Assembly: GCA_943324745.2 (NCBI GenBank)
Contig: CALPMT020000001.1
Location: 1 to 64,000, forward strand
DNA length: 64,000 nt
Direction of reading: 5' to 3'
From: Chitinophaga pinensis
GTDB taxonomy: Bacteria; Bacteroidota; Bacteroidia; Flavobacteriales_D; Crocinitomicaceae
In this document: positions 26,078 to 36,310 of the stretch, piece by piece
Layout: the number at the start of each line of letters is the position of its first letter
Position numbering within the stretch: position 1 is the stretch's first letter
Notes under the pieces: generated by a model
Databases searched by the model: none
What the model saw: only the letters and a program-made list of their open reading frames with translations
What the model was told of the DNA's origin: nothing
Made by a program: the position numbers and the translations under genes

Positions 26078-26676
26078 TGCCCGTTGTTTTTCCAATAGCC
26101 TATTTTGGAAGCATTTCGTATTACAAGGATTTAATTTCATGCAAGGATATTGTTTTTGAACTTGAAGAACATTTTGTGAAACAAAGTATACGAAATCGTG
26201 CGCGTATAATGACTTCGAACGGTGTTATGGAATTAAGTATTCCCGTAATTAAACAGAATGGTTCAAAAACGTTGACTAAAGATGTTTTAGTGTCAAGTGC
26301 TCTTGGTTGGAGAAAAGATCATTGGCGTGCCATTGAAAGTGCTTATAAACATGCTGCCTATTTTGATCATTATGGAGAAGAAGTACAAGCATTGATCTAT
26401 CAAACGACACCTGATTTGGTGGGATTTGATTTATCTATTATGGAACGTTTAAAAACCTGGTTAGACATCCCCTATTCTTTTTCATGTTCAACAACATTTA
26501 ATAGTATAGAATCTAAAGAAATAGATTTTCGTTTAGGATATACTGCGCATTCTTTTAATATGGACTATTACTATTTTCAGGTCTTTCAAGATAAAATTCC
26601 ATTTGTGGGAGATTTGAGTTTGTTGGATGCAATTTTCAACTTAGGCCCAATGTCTCGTAAATTATTAATCCCCTAA
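26077..26676 (+). CDS. WbqC-like family protein
   Basis: A 199-aa member of the WbqC-like family. Seen are FPIAYFGSISYYKDLISC at the N-terminus, KQSIRNRARIMTSNGVMELS and KDHWRAIESAYKHAAYFDHY, which are diagnostic. WbqC relatives occur in O-antigen clusters and in core Bacteroidota loci beside lepB, as here. The enzymatic role is not established. The ATG overlaps the lepB stop by one base, implying translational coupling. Confidence 0.82.
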   Translation: MPVVFPIAYFGSISYYKDLISCKDIVFELEEHFVKQSIRNRARIMTSNGVMELSIPVIKQNGSKTLTKDVLVSSALGWRKDHWRAIESAYKHAAYFDHYGEEVQALIYQTTPDLVGFDLSIMERLKTWLDIPYSFSCSTTFNSIESKEIDFRLGYTAHSFNMDYYYFQVFQDKIPFVGDLSLLDAIFNLGPMSRKLLIP

Positions 26677-26680
26677 AGGA

Positions 26681-27130
26681 ATGATGAAACAACAAGCACA
26701 TTTTTTGGTGAAAGAAGCATTGGAGGAACGAATAGCTGCATTAAAAACCATATTAGCTGATAGTTTTTCAGCTGTAGCTAGTGAAGATACTAAAAGTTCT
26801 GCAGGTGATAAGCACGAAACAGCCGTTTCGATGGCGCAACTAGAACAAGAAAAATTAACGCACCAAATCAATAACTTACTTTCATTACAACAGCAATTTT
26901 TTCGCATACAAGCAGATACTGTTCATACAAAGGTTCAATTAGGAAGCTTATTGCTAACTGATAAGGGATATTTTTATGTAGCAGTAGGATTAGGAAAAGT
27001 TGAAAACGAAAACAATTCTATCTTTGCCTTGGGAATAGATGCGCCATTGGTTCGATTATTATTGGGAAAGAAAGTCGGAGAATCAGTTGAATTTAATGGT
27101 AGCAAAACCCAACTACTAATGATAAATTAA
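26681..27130 (+). CDS. GreA/GreB C-terminal-domain-like protein
   Basis: A 149-aa protein. The first ~85 residues form a predicted coiled coil (ALEERIAALKTILADSFSAV, KHETAVSMAQLEQEKLTHQI) and the rest resembles the FKBP-like C-terminal domain of Gre factors (VQLGSLLLTDKGYFYVAVGL, LLGKKVGESVEFNG). Database entries often call it 3-oxoacyl-ACP synthase, which the sequence does not support: there is no Cys-His-His/Asn triad. A secondary-channel RNA polymerase regulator is possible. It follows WbqC after 4 nt. Confidence 0.68.
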   Translation: MMKQQAHFLVKEALEERIAALKTILADSFSAVASEDTKSSAGDKHETAVSMAQLEQEKLTHQINNLLSLQQQFFRIQADTVHTKVQLGSLLLTDKGYFYVAVGLGKVENENNSIFALGIDAPLVRLLLGKKVGESVEFNGSKTQLLMIN

Positions 27131-27136
27131 TCGATT

Positions 27137-27706
27137 ATGAAATTTATAGGAACACGAACAAGTTTTAATGATTCAAATAAAAAGACAACCATTATCATCA
27201 CGCCTGAAAATATTTTTTGGCATAAAGGATTGATGAGTGCTTGGTTTTCTATGTGGATGGTAATCGGATTTACGATGATTTGGACTTTTAACAATTTAAT
27301 ATTGAACCAACAAGAAAAATTAATCATCATAATCTTTTTAGTTTTTTGGGTGTATTATGCATTTAAAGTTGGAAGATCGTTATTTTGGATTCTTTGGGGA
27401 AAAGAGTTAATTAAAATAGAAAAAGATGGTCTAACTATCAAACGTTCCATTCGTGGTTATGGTAAGTCGACAAATTATTTTTTAGAGAACATTCAAAAAG
27501 TAAGAACGATACACCCGAAAGAAAATTCATTTCAGGCAGTTTGGGAGAATTCTCCTTGGATTCAAAATGGAGAACGTATTGAGTTTGATTATATTGGAAA
27601 AACAATTCGTTTTGGTAAGAAATTAAATGAGAAAGATACTAAGTTGTTATTTAATTTAGTAATCAAACGTATAGAAGAATATTTAAAACAAAACAATAAT
27701 ATTTAA
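27137..27706 (+). CDS. Membrane protein with two N-terminal spans and a PH-like domain
   Basis: A 189-aa protein. Two hydrophobic spans (residues ~32-55 and ~61-85) are followed by a basic cytoplasmic segment, KELIKIEKDGLTIKRSIRGY through FGKKLNEKDTKLL, which looks like a short bacterial PH-like beta domain. I do not recognise a characterised family. It follows the Gre-like gene after 6 nt and its stop directly abuts the stop of the convergent CoA-transferase, with no terminator between them. Confidence 0.58.
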   Translation: MKFIGTRTSFNDSNKKTTIIITPENIFWHKGLMSAWFSMWMVIGFTMIWTFNNLILNQQEKLIIIIFLVFWVYYAFKVGRSLFWILWGKELIKIEKDGLTIKRSIRGYGKSTNYFLENIQKVRTIHPKENSFQAVWENSPWIQNGERIEFDYIGKTIRFGKKLNEKDTKLLFNLVIKRIEEYLKQNNNI

Positions 27707-28765
27707 TTATTCTATCTCAAAAGATATACTAGTAACACGTTTTGTTTGTATACCATCAATAACTTCTGTTCTTATTAACTCTTGGGCTGATTGATTTTGA
27801 AAAACTTCTTTAATGTTTTTTATATGACCACACGGTATATGATTATCTAAAGACCAGTTTAATAATTCTTTAACAGATAATAATTCTACTGCTTGTTGAA
27901 TTAAATTAGCAAGTTCTGACCGATTAATTACTCGAAGTTGATTTGTTAAAAATAATGGATTATTTATTAATTTAATTAACCCTAATTTTCGAATCAATTT
28001 TTCAAATTGTAAATTACTTCCAATCGCAAAAGTTATCAATTCTCCTTCTTTGGTTTTGAATATTTCTCCATAGGGAGCTATTGAGGGATGCAAACTACCA
28101 ATTCTATTGGGTATACGATTTGTCATTAGATAACTTGAGGCTTGATTTACAAGACTACAAACAGCCGTTTTATATAATGACACATGAATATCTCTTCCAA
28201 TATTTGTTTTTTCACGTTCTAATAATGCTATTAATAAACCTTCTTTTAATTGATGAGCGGTTAGTACATCTATAAGAGCAACGGGCATTTTAATCGGATC
28301 TGTTTCGTTTAAACCATTAATGGACATGAAGCCACTTTCTGCTTGTAAAATCAAGTCATAAGCAACTCTATCTGAGTTGGAACCAAACCCGCTAATACGA
28401 CCATGTATTAATTTAGGATTTAATGATTTTAGAACTTTACATTCTAATCCAAATTTAACATAGTCACTAGATTTAAAATTTGAAATTAAAATATCAGCAT
28501 TTTTTAGTAATTCAAAAAATGAAATCTTATCATATTCACTATTTAGATCTAAAGAAATATATTTTTTTTTATAATTTACACTAGAAAAATAGGAGGATAT
28601 TGTAGAATTACCTAATTCTTCGCTTCCTTTCCAAGAGCGTGTAACGTCTGGATGATTTGGATGTTCAATTTTAATAACTTCAGCTCCCAATTCAGCAAAA
28701 AACATACCTACTGAAGGACCTGCAAGAACAGTTGAAATATCAATTACTTTAAGTTGGGTAAACAT
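27707..28765 (-). CDS. CaiB/BaiF family CoA-transferase
   Basis: A 352-aa family III CoA-transferase. The opening LKVIDISTVLAGPSVGMFFAELGAEVIKIEHP is diagnostic (seen in parts as LAGPSVGMFFAELGAEVIK), followed by SLDLNSEYDKISFFELLKNA and the interlocked C-terminal domain (SLHPSIAPYGEIFKTKEGEL). The catalytic Asp is expected in the region AYDLILQAESGFM. These enzymes move CoA between carboxylic acids. The substrate cannot be predicted. It starts at the last base of the RlpA stop. Confidence 0.85.
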   Translation of the reverse strand: MFTQLKVIDISTVLAGPSVGMFFAELGAEVIKIEHPNHPDVTRSWKGSEELGNSTISSYFSSVNYKKKYISLDLNSEYDKISFFELLKNADILISNFKSSDYVKFGLECKVLKSLNPKLIHGRISGFGSNSDRVAYDLILQAESGFMSINGLNETDPIKMPVALIDVLTAHQLKEGLLIALLEREKTNIGRDIHVSLYKTAVCSLVNQASSYLMTNRIPNRIGSLHPSIAPYGEIFKTKEGELITFAIGSNLQFEKLIRKLGLIKLINNPLFLTNQLRVINRSELANLIQQAVELLSVKELLNWSLDNHIPCGHIKNIKEVFQNQSAQELIRTEVIDGIQTKRVTSISFEIE

Positions 28766-29145
28766 TATTGAATTCGTTCAACCGAAACTGCAACAGTTCC
28801 TTTTCTTATGAAGTTTAATTCTTTAGCTGCTTTCTTAGATAAATCGATTAATCTTCTGGAATTTTTAGGCAATCGGTCGTTTATTTTTACATATACAATT
28901 GAATCATTGTCAAGGTTTTGCACTCGAACAATTGACCCAAAACGTAAAGTTTTATGAGCTGCTGTGTATTTGTTTTGGTTAAAAATTTCACCTGAAGAAG
29001 TTTGTCTACCATGAAATTTGTTTGCGTAGTAAGATGCATTACCAGATGCTAAATAACAATCCTCTTCGGGAAGAAACGAACATAATATTAAAAGACAGAA
29101 AGTTAAACCAGTTATTAATTTATTTTTAGTTGATATGAAATTCAT
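28765..29145 (-). CDS. rlpA: RlpA-like double-psi beta-barrel lipoprotein/secreted protein
   Basis: A short RlpA-type protein of 126 aa. An N-terminal hydrophobic signal (TGLTFCLLILCSFL) is followed by the double-psi beta-barrel: GNASYYANKFHGRQTSSGE, AAHKTLRFGSIVRVQNLDND and KINDRLPKNSRRLIDLSKKA. The Asp of NDRLP is the expected catalytic residue for lytic transglycosylase-like activity. The SPOR domain found in Gram-negative RlpA homologues is absent. The gene is coupled to the CoA-transferase by a 1-bp overlap. Confidence 0.82.
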   Translation of the reverse strand: MNFISTKNKLITGLTFCLLILCSFLPEEDCYLASGNASYYANKFHGRQTSSGEIFNQNKYTAAHKTLRFGSIVRVQNLDNDSIVYVKINDRLPKNSRRLIDLSKKAAKELNFIRKGTVAVSVERIQ

Positions 29146-29369
29146 GATAATTATACAATAAATATTAAGTTGGCTAAATTAGTCTCTCCTTTTAAAAAAA
29201 GATTTTGAATTATGTTCGTTCTTATGAACATGAAAAAAAAAGTAATTAACATCTTTCTAACAATTAATCAGTTTTTTTAGATTAATATATTGGTATATAG
29301 CTTAATATTTTATTTGTTGATTTTAACAAACTTAAACGATTGAATTAAATACAACTTAATCATAATATG

Positions 29370-29377
29370 TATATTTG
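29370..29377 (+). promoter_or_regulatory. -7 element ahead of the M16 peptidase pair
   Basis: TATATTTG matches TAnnTTTG and lies 42 bp before the ATG at 29419. The nearest TTG (29340-29342) is 27 bp upstream, longer than usual. The gap 29146-29418 is AT-rich and contains no gene I can support. Confidence 0.35.
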
Positions 29378-29418
29378 GTGTCACGGAAAAATTTCCAAAT
29401 TATATTATTATCACACCT

Positions 29419-30891
29419 ATGAAAAAACACATTGTTGCCATATCAGCACTACTTTCAATTGGTAGTCTGTGGTCTCAACAAAAACAAATCGATTATTTAG
29501 AATACGATTTATCCAATGGATTACACGTTATTTTACATGAGGAACATACTGTTCCAATTGTAGCTGTCTCCATTATGTATCATGTTGGTTCAAAAAATGA
29601 AAAAGCTGACAGAACAGGTTTTGCTCATTTCTTTGAGCACTTATTGTTTGAAGGATCTACAAATATCAAACGAGGTGAATATGCTCAAATTGTTGAAAAA
29701 AATGGAGGTACATTAAATGCAAATACCTCACAGGATAGAACATATTACTATCAGATATTACCTTCCAATCAGGTAGAGTTAGGTATTTGGCTGGAAAGTG
29801 AACGATTATTACATGCTCGAGTTGATAAAGTTGGTATTGAAACCCAACGTCAGGTAGTGAAAGAAGAAAAAAGACAAAGTGTAGATAATCAACCTTATGC
29901 TACTTTTTTAGCTAACATGAGTAGTAGGGTATTTAAAAAACATCCTTATGGATGGGTGCCAATTGGAAGCATGGAGCATTTAGATGCAGCTCAGGAAGAA
30001 GATTATGTTAATTTTTATAGAACTTTCTATGTTCCTTCGAATGCGGTATTATCAATTGCTGGTGACATAAATGTTGTTGAAACAAAAAAAATGATTGAAA
30101 AATACTTTGGTTCAATACCTAAGGGTCAGGCAATAAATATGTATCGTGATATTGAAAATTTATCAGATGATGCTTTTAAAAATAAGTATGGGGTTGAAAA
30201 ATTAAAGTTTTCATTAAATAATTTTTTAAAACCAGTAGATTCAAATGCTAAAAAAGTACTTCAAAAACAACTTGCTACTCTTACAACAATACCAAAACCA
30301 ACAGTTATTGAAGAACCAATAAAAGGTCAAATAGTTGATACTATCTATGATAATATTCAATTACCTGGTATTTTTATGGGGTATCGATTTCCAGAACAAA
30401 ATCATAAAGATTATCCTGTAGTTGAAGTTTTAAACTCGATTTTATCAGAAGGTACAAGTTCAAGGATGATTAAGTCCATCGTTGAAAAAAAACAATTAGC
30501 TGTTGAGGCTTTTTCATTTGCTATGAATTCTGAAGATCCTGGATTAGGTATTGTTGCAACTATTGCAGGTGAGAATACTGATTTGAAAACATTACAGTCG
30601 GCTATGGATGAAGAGATTACACGTATTCAAAAAGAATTAGTGAGTAAAGAAGAGTTACAAAAAGTCATCAATCAATATGAAAACACTATTGTTTCTGCTA
30701 ATAGTGGAGTTGCTGGAATTGCTGAGAATTTAGCAAATAATTACATGTATAGAAAGAATACTTCTTTAATTAATAAACAACTATCAAGTTATTTAACTAT
30801 TACTCCTGAAGATATTCAGCGTGTTGCTAAAAAATATTTAACACAAGATTCACGAGTTATTTTAATTTATTTACCAAAATCATCCAATTAA
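29419..30891 (+). CDS. M16 (insulinase/pitrilysin) zinc peptidase, catalytic subunit
   Basis: A 490-aa M16 peptidase with a signal peptide (MKKHIVAISALLSIGSLWSQ). The inverted zinc motif HFFEH is at H70-E73-H74, and the downstream Glu is expected in the KEEKRQSVDNQPY region. Two M16 domains are present; the second contains GIFMGYRFPEQNHKDYPVVE. It is paired with a second M16 gene lacking the zinc motif, forming the usual catalytic/non-catalytic couple in the periplasm. The second gene starts 8 nt after it. Confidence 0.92.
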   Translation: MKKHIVAISALLSIGSLWSQQKQIDYLEYDLSNGLHVILHEEHTVPIVAVSIMYHVGSKNEKADRTGFAHFFEHLLFEGSTNIKRGEYAQIVEKNGGTLNANTSQDRTYYYQILPSNQVELGIWLESERLLHARVDKVGIETQRQVVKEEKRQSVDNQPYATFLANMSSRVFKKHPYGWVPIGSMEHLDAAQEEDYVNFYRTFYVPSNAVLSIAGDINVVETKKMIEKYFGSIPKGQAINMYRDIENLSDDAFKNKYGVEKLKFSLNNFLKPVDSNAKKVLQKQLATLTTIPKPTVIEEPIKGQIVDTIYDNIQLPGIFMGYRFPEQNHKDYPVVEVLNSILSEGTSSRMIKSIVEKKQLAVEAFSFAMNSEDPGLGIVATIAGENTDLKTLQSAMDEEITRIQKELVSKEELQKVINQYENTIVSANSGVAGIAENLANNYMYRKNTSLINKQLSSYLTITPEDIQRVAKKYLTQDSRVILIYLPKSSN

Positions 30892-30899
30892 GTAAAATT

Positions 30900-32972
30900 A
30901 TGAAAAAGTTATTATTTCTATGTTTGGCTATTTGTGCAAACTTAAATCTATTTGCTCAATTGGATCGATCAATACGACCTACAGGAGGTGTTGCACCGAT
31001 TATTAATATTAAGGAATCTGATGTTTTTACATTGTCTAATGGTATAACTGTTATATTATCTGAAAATCATAAAATTCCTCGTATTTCCATTAATTTAGTT
31101 TTAGGTTCAAATCCAATATTGGAAGGAACAAAAACAGGATTGAGTTCAATAGCAGGAGAGTTATTGATGTCTGGTACCGTAAATAGAACAAAAGATCAAT
31201 TAGATCAAGAAATAGATTTTATTGGAGCTAACATAAATACATCTTCACAAAATGTATCACTTCAGTGTTTAACAAAACATGTTGTAAAAGGTCTTGATTT
31301 AATGACAGATGTTTTATTTCACCCTACTTTTCCTGAAGATGAATTTATACGTTTAAAAAAGCGATCGGAATCATCTATTATTTCATCTAAGTCGAATCCT
31401 GGTAGTATGGCATCTAATGCCGAAGCAAGAGCAAATTTTCCATCTGGACATCCGTATGGAGAAATTGAAACAGAATCAACCTTGAAAAACATCACGTTAA
31501 ATGATGTTAAAGATTATTATAAAAATATTTTCACACCAAAAGGTAGTTATTTAGTAATAATAGGTGATGTTACCAAAGAACAAGCTAAACTTTGGGCTGA
31601 CAATTATTTTGGTGCATGGCAAGGAAATGACAAAATCACTTCTATTTATGAAGATGCATATTTTCACAAAGGAAACAGAGTTATATTTGTCTCTAAACCA
31701 GGCGCACCACAATCTGTTATAAATGTGAATTTTCCTTTAAAAATTAAATCTGGAGATAAAAATCAACTTTTACTTTCGACTTTAAATGGAATTTTAGGTG
31801 GTGGAGGTTTTGGAGCTAGAATGACTCAAAATTTAAGAGAAAAGAGAGCATATACATATGGATGTTATTCTAGAGCTAATGTTACAGAGGATGGCAGTTA
31901 TTTTTCGATATCAGGTAATTTCAGAACAGAAGTAACGGATAGTGCAATTGCCCAAATTTTAATTGAGCTTGATCGTATACAGCAAACAGAAGTTACAGAT
32001 GACGAGTTAGTAAGTATCAAAGCTTTGATGGCGGGTAATTTTGCTAGATCTTTGGAAAGACCAATGACTGTTGCTCAATTTGCGTTAAATATTATTAAAT
32101 ATAATTTACCTAAGGATTATTATCAGACTTATTTAAAGCGTTTAGATGCTATTACAAAGGAAGAAATATTGGCAACAGCAAAAGGATATTTGACTGCTAC
32201 TAATAGTAATATTGTTGTAGTTGGAAATCCTGACATACTTGATAAATTAAAAAAGTTTGATTCTGATGGTACAATTGAAAAATTAGATGCTCTTGGTCAG
32301 GAAGTGAAAGAACTTAATAAAACGACTATTTCCAAAGAGACAATACTTGAAAAGTATTTAATGAATATAACAGGTACTGAAAATATCAAAAAAGCATTAA
32401 AAAAATTAAATAAGGTAAAAGGATTAAAAAGAGAAACTGAACTAATTTCTACCCAAATTCCTGCTCCAATTTTACAAACAGAATATATAGATTCTAAAGG
32501 TAAAGAAACAATGTTATTAACTATGGGAGCTAATATTCTTCAAAAAAGTGCTTATAATGGAGTAACTGGATACGAGGAAGATCAACGAGGTAAAACACCA
32601 TTAAGTTCAGAAGCTTTAATTGCTAAGAAGAAAGTTTATGGTGTTTTTCCTGAAGTTAATTTTTTTAGTAATGATTTAACATTTGAAGTGTTGGGTATTG
32701 AATCTATCAATGGTTTAGATGCATACTTAGTTAAGTATAATGATGGAATTAAAAATACCTATGATTATTTTGATTCTAAAACCTTTCATAAAATAAGGTC
32801 AGTTTCTTCTGAGAATGGACGTGAACAAACATTTAATTATAGCAATTTTAAAAATGTAAATGGCATCTTATTTCCTCAAACAATTTCTATTGAAATGGAT
32901 GGGATGAGCCTAATTGGAACAGTTAAAACGATTGATATTAATCCTAAAATAGAAACTTCTATTTTCGAATAA
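30900..32972 (+). CDS. M16 peptidase-like partner, zinc motif lost
   Basis: A 690-aa M16 homologue with a signal peptide (LLFLCLAICANLNLFAQ). The region aligned with HxxEH reads TGLSSIAGELLMSGT, so the zinc ligands are missing. The second M16 domain is present (LNGILGGGGFGARMTQNLRE, the substrate-gripping R/Y motif of the non-catalytic subunit with KRAYTYGCY). About 200 extra C-terminal residues (from ~480) may form a beta-rich outer domain (VKYNDGIKNTYDYFDSKT). It likely assembles with the preceding peptidase. Confidence 0.88.
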   Translation: MKKLLFLCLAICANLNLFAQLDRSIRPTGGVAPIINIKESDVFTLSNGITVILSENHKIPRISINLVLGSNPILEGTKTGLSSIAGELLMSGTVNRTKDQLDQEIDFIGANINTSSQNVSLQCLTKHVVKGLDLMTDVLFHPTFPEDEFIRLKKRSESSIISSKSNPGSMASNAEARANFPSGHPYGEIETESTLKNITLNDVKDYYKNIFTPKGSYLVIIGDVTKEQAKLWADNYFGAWQGNDKITSIYEDAYFHKGNRVIFVSKPGAPQSVINVNFPLKIKSGDKNQLLLSTLNGILGGGGFGARMTQNLREKRAYTYGCYSRANVTEDGSYFSISGNFRTEVTDSAIAQILIELDRIQQTEVTDDELVSIKALMAGNFARSLERPMTVAQFALNIIKYNLPKDYYQTYLKRLDAITKEEILATAKGYLTATNSNIVVVGNPDILDKLKKFDSDGTIEKLDALGQEVKELNKTTISKETILEKYLMNITGTENIKKALKKLNKVKGLKRETELISTQIPAPILQTEYIDSKGKETMLLTMGANILQKSAYNGVTGYEEDQRGKTPLSSEALIAKKKVYGVFPEVNFFSNDLTFEVLGIESINGLDAYLVKYNDGIKNTYDYFDSKTFHKIRSVSSENGREQTFNYSNFKNVNGILFPQTISIEMDGMSLIGTVKTIDINPKIETSIFE

Positions 32973-32983
32973 ACATAAACAAA

Positions 32984-35900
32984 ATGATAACAAGCATTTT
33001 AAAAAAGATTTTTGGAGATAAAGCAAACAAAGAACAAAAAGAATATCAACCAATTATTGATAAGTCAAATGAGTTTTTTATTGAATTCAACAGTTTAACT
33101 GATAATGAATTAAGAGGTAAAACTGCTGGATTTCAAAAGCTGATTCAAGAACGAACAAAAGAATTAGAGGATCAGATTGAAGAATTACGTGTAAAAGCTA
33201 ATAATCCTGAAACCTCGGTAGATGATAAAGAACCAATGTTTGAGAAAATGGATGCACTTTCCAAAGAAGTGAATCAAAAAATTGAAGAGGTTCTTTTAGA
33301 AATTTTACCTGAAGCATTTGCTGTTGTAAAAGAAACATCCAAACGTTGGGCAGAAAACGGCAAATTGGAAGTTACTGCACAAGATTTTGATCGTGAATTA
33401 GCTGCACAAAAAGATGGTATTACTTTAGAAGGTGAAAAAGCTATTTGGCATAATTCATGGACTGCTGCTGGAGCCACAGTTAGTTGGTCTATGGTACATT
33501 ACGATGTACAGTTAATGGGTGGTGCTGTACTTCATAAAGGAAATATTGCAGAGATGCAAACAGGTGAAGGTAAAACATTAGTAGCTACCTTACCTGTTTA
33601 TTTGAATGCACTTTCTGGTAAAGGAGTTCACTTAGTTACTGTGAATGATTATTTAGCGAAACGTGACTCGGAATGGATGGGTCCATTGTACCAATTCCAT
33701 GGTTTACGTGTCGATTGTATTGATAAACACAGACCTAATTCTCCGGAACGAAGAAATGCCTATTTAGCAGACATTACTTTTGGAACGAACAATGAATTTG
33801 GATTCGATTACCTACGTGACAATATGGCAAGTAATCGCGAAGATTTGGTGCAACGTGAACACCATTTTGCGATTGTCGACGAAGTCGATTCTGTATTGAT
33901 TGATGATGCTAGAACACCATTAATTATTTCTGGTCCTACTCCAAAAGGAGACGAACATGAATTTCACGAATTAAAACCACGCGTAGTAAAATTAGTAGAT
34001 GCACAAAGAGCATACGTTAATCAAGTATTAGTTGAGGCTAAAAAAATATTAGCTGTTATCAATGCTCCTGGTGATGATAAAAAAGATGTAAAAACAGCGT
34101 TGGAGGAAGGAGGAATAGCCTTGTTACGTGCTTACAGAGGTTTACCTAAAAACAAACCATTAATCAAGTTTTTATCTGAACCAGGTATTAGAGCACACTT
34201 ACAAAAAGTGGAAAATACCTATATGGCAGAACAAGGAAAGCACATGAAGAAAATTGATGCTGAATTGTTTTTTGTGATAGATGAGAAAAATAATACGATC
34301 GAATTAACAGAAAAGGGAATTAATTTAATTTCAGATGGTGAAAATTCTGATTTTTATGTGATACCTGATATTGGCGGTGAAATTGCAAAACTTCAAAAAG
34401 AAAGTCTTTCATTAGAAGAAGTTCAATTACAAAAAGATATGTTGATTCGTGATTTTAGTATAAAATCAGAGCGTATTCATTCCGTGAATCAATTATTAAA
34501 AGCCTATACCCTATTCGAAAAAGAAGTGGAGTATGTAATTATGGATGGTAAGGTTAAGATTGTGGATGAGCAAACGGGTCGTATCATGGAAGGTCGTCGT
34601 TATTCGGATGGACTACACCAAGCTATCGAGGCAAAAGAAAACGTGACCATTGAAGCAGCAACTCAAACGTATGCTACTATTACACTACAAAATTACTTCC
34701 GTATGTACCACAAGTTGGCTGGTATGACTGGAACGGCTGAAACAGAAGCGAAAGAATTTTGGGATATTTACAAACTAGATGTTGTTGTTATTCCGCCACA
34801 CCGCCCAATTTCTCGTAAAGATTTAAATGATTTGGTATATCGTTCTGCAAGAGAAAAATTCTCTGCAGTTATAGATGAAACTGAACGCTTAGTGAAAGAA
34901 GGTCGACCAGTATTGGTAGGTACTACTACTGTTGAAATTTCTGAATTCTTGAGTCGTTCGTTTAAAATGCGTGGAATTCCCCACCAAGTTTTGAATGCAA
35001 AACACCACCAAAAAGAGGCAGAAATTGTTGCTGAGGCAGGTAAGGCTGGAGCTGTAACTATTGCAACAAATATGGCTGGTCGTGGTACCGATATCAAATT
35101 AGGAGAAGGAGTAAAGGAAGCTGGAGGTTTGGCAATTATTGGTACTGAGCGTCATGATTCTCGTCGTGTAGATAGACAGTTACGTGGTCGTGCTGGTCGT
35201 CAGGGAGATCCAGGATCCTCTCAATTTTTCGTTTCGTTGGAGGATGATTTAATGCGTAAGTTCGGTTCTGAGCGTATCGCTAAAATTATGGACCGTATGG
35301 GATTGAAAGAAGGAGAAGTTATTACGCATAGTATGGTTTCTAAATCGATTGAACGCGCACAGAAAAAAGTGGAAGAAAATAACTTTGGAATGCGTAAACG
35401 ATTGTTGGAATATGACGACGTAATGAGTGCACAACGTAAAGCGATTTACAAAAAACGTCACAATGCTTTATTTGGGGATCGTTTAAGTTTGGATATTGCA
35501 AATATGTTGTATGATGTTGCAGATTCAATTGTTTACAACTTTCCTCATACTACAGAATTTGAAGAATTTACATTTGAATTATTTAGGGTATTAGGTATTG
35601 AATCACCAGTAAGTGAGGAAGAATTCTCTACGCTAAACAAAAATGTAATTTCTGACATGGTTTATAACGCTGTGATGGTCCATTACAAACAAAAAAATGA
35701 TCGTATTATTTCTAGAGCTTACGGTCAAGTTAAGAGTGTTTATGAAAATCATAATAATACTTTTGAGAACATTCTTTTCCCTTTATCTGATGGTGTAAAG
35801 GAAATGCAAATGATTGTGAGTTTGAAAGAAGCTTATGAGACAAATGGTAATGCGTTGATAACTGCTTTTGAGCGTAATGTTACACTTGCATTGATTGATG

Positions 35901-36292
35901 ACGAGTGGAAAGAACATTTACGTGAAATGGATGAACTTCGTACTTCAGTTCAACAAGCTGTGTATGAGCAAAAAGATCCATTGATTGTCTATAAACTAGA
36001 GTCTTTTGAATTATTTAAATCGATGCTGAGTCGATTGAACTTACAAACAGTTGAGTCATTGGTGAAAATGGATATTGCATATGAGCAAGAATCTATTCAA
36101 AGTACAAACCGTGCTGCAGAAATTCAAAATCATTATGAAAAAGCTCAATTAGGTTCCGGTATTGAAGATGCTGAAGTTTTAGAAGAAGAAGTAATCAAAA
36201 AACAACCCATTGTGGCAGAGCCAAAAATTGGAAGAAATGATCTTTGTCCTTGTGGTAGTGGCAAAAAATTCAAACAATGTCATGGTAAGTAA
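32984..36292 (+). CDS. secA: Preprotein translocase ATPase SecA
   Basis: A 1102-aa SecA, about 200 residues longer than E. coli SecA, as usual in Bacteroidota. Walker A is MQTGEGKTLVATLP near residue 190, Walker B is FAIVDEVDSVLIDDARTPL, and the second nucleotide-binding domain contains NMAGRGTDIKLG and RQLRGRAGRQGDPGSSQFF. An insertion (~340-430: HMKKIDAELFFV and before) accounts for much of the extra length. The C-terminal zinc-binding tail CPCGSGKKFKQCHGK is intact. It powers Sec export with the SecDF encoded in the same window. A strong bidirectional terminator follows. Confidence 0.97.
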   Translation: MITSILKKIFGDKANKEQKEYQPIIDKSNEFFIEFNSLTDNELRGKTAGFQKLIQERTKELEDQIEELRVKANNPETSVDDKEPMFEKMDALSKEVNQKIEEVLLEILPEAFAVVKETSKRWAENGKLEVTAQDFDRELAAQKDGITLEGEKAIWHNSWTAAGATVSWSMVHYDVQLMGGAVLHKGNIAEMQTGEGKTLVATLPVYLNALSGKGVHLVTVNDYLAKRDSEWMGPLYQFHGLRVDCIDKHRPNSPERRNAYLADITFGTNNEFGFDYLRDNMASNREDLVQREHHFAIVDEVDSVLIDDARTPLIISGPTPKGDEHEFHELKPRVVKLVDAQRAYVNQVLVEAKKILAVINAPGDDKKDVKTALEEGGIALLRAYRGLPKNKPLIKFLSEPGIRAHLQKVENTYMAEQGKHMKKIDAELFFVIDEKNNTIELTEKGINLISDGENSDFYVIPDIGGEIAKLQKESLSLEEVQLQKDMLIRDFSIKSERIHSVNQLLKAYTLFEKEVEYVIMDGKVKIVDEQTGRIMEGRRYSDGLHQAIEAKENVTIEAATQTYATITLQNYFRMYHKLAGMTGTAETEAKEFWDIYKLDVVVIPPHRPISRKDLNDLVYRSAREKFSAVIDETERLVKEGRPVLVGTTTVEISEFLSRSFKMRGIPHQVLNAKHHQKEAEIVAEAGKAGAVTIATNMAGRGTDIKLGEGVKEAGGLAIIGTERHDSRRVDRQLRGRAGRQGDPGSSQFFVSLEDDLMRKFGSERIAKIMDRMGLKEGEVITHSMVSKSIERAQKKVEENNFGMRKRLLEYDDVMSAQRKAIYKKRHNALFGDRLSLDIANMLYDVADSIVYNFPHTTEFEEFTFELFRVLGIESPVSEEEFSTLNKNVISDMVYNAVMVHYKQKNDRIISRAYGQVKSVYENHNNTFENILFPLSDGVKEMQMIVSLKEAYETNGNALITAFERNVTLALIDDEWKEHLREMDELRTSVQQAVYEQKDPLIVYKLESFELFKSMLSRLNLQTVESLVKMDIAYEQESIQSTNRAAEIQNHYEKAQLGSGIEDAEVLEEEVIKKQPIVAEPKIGRNDLCPCGSGKKFKQCHGK

Positions 36293-36310
36293 TTAATTTA
36301 CATATTCTAT

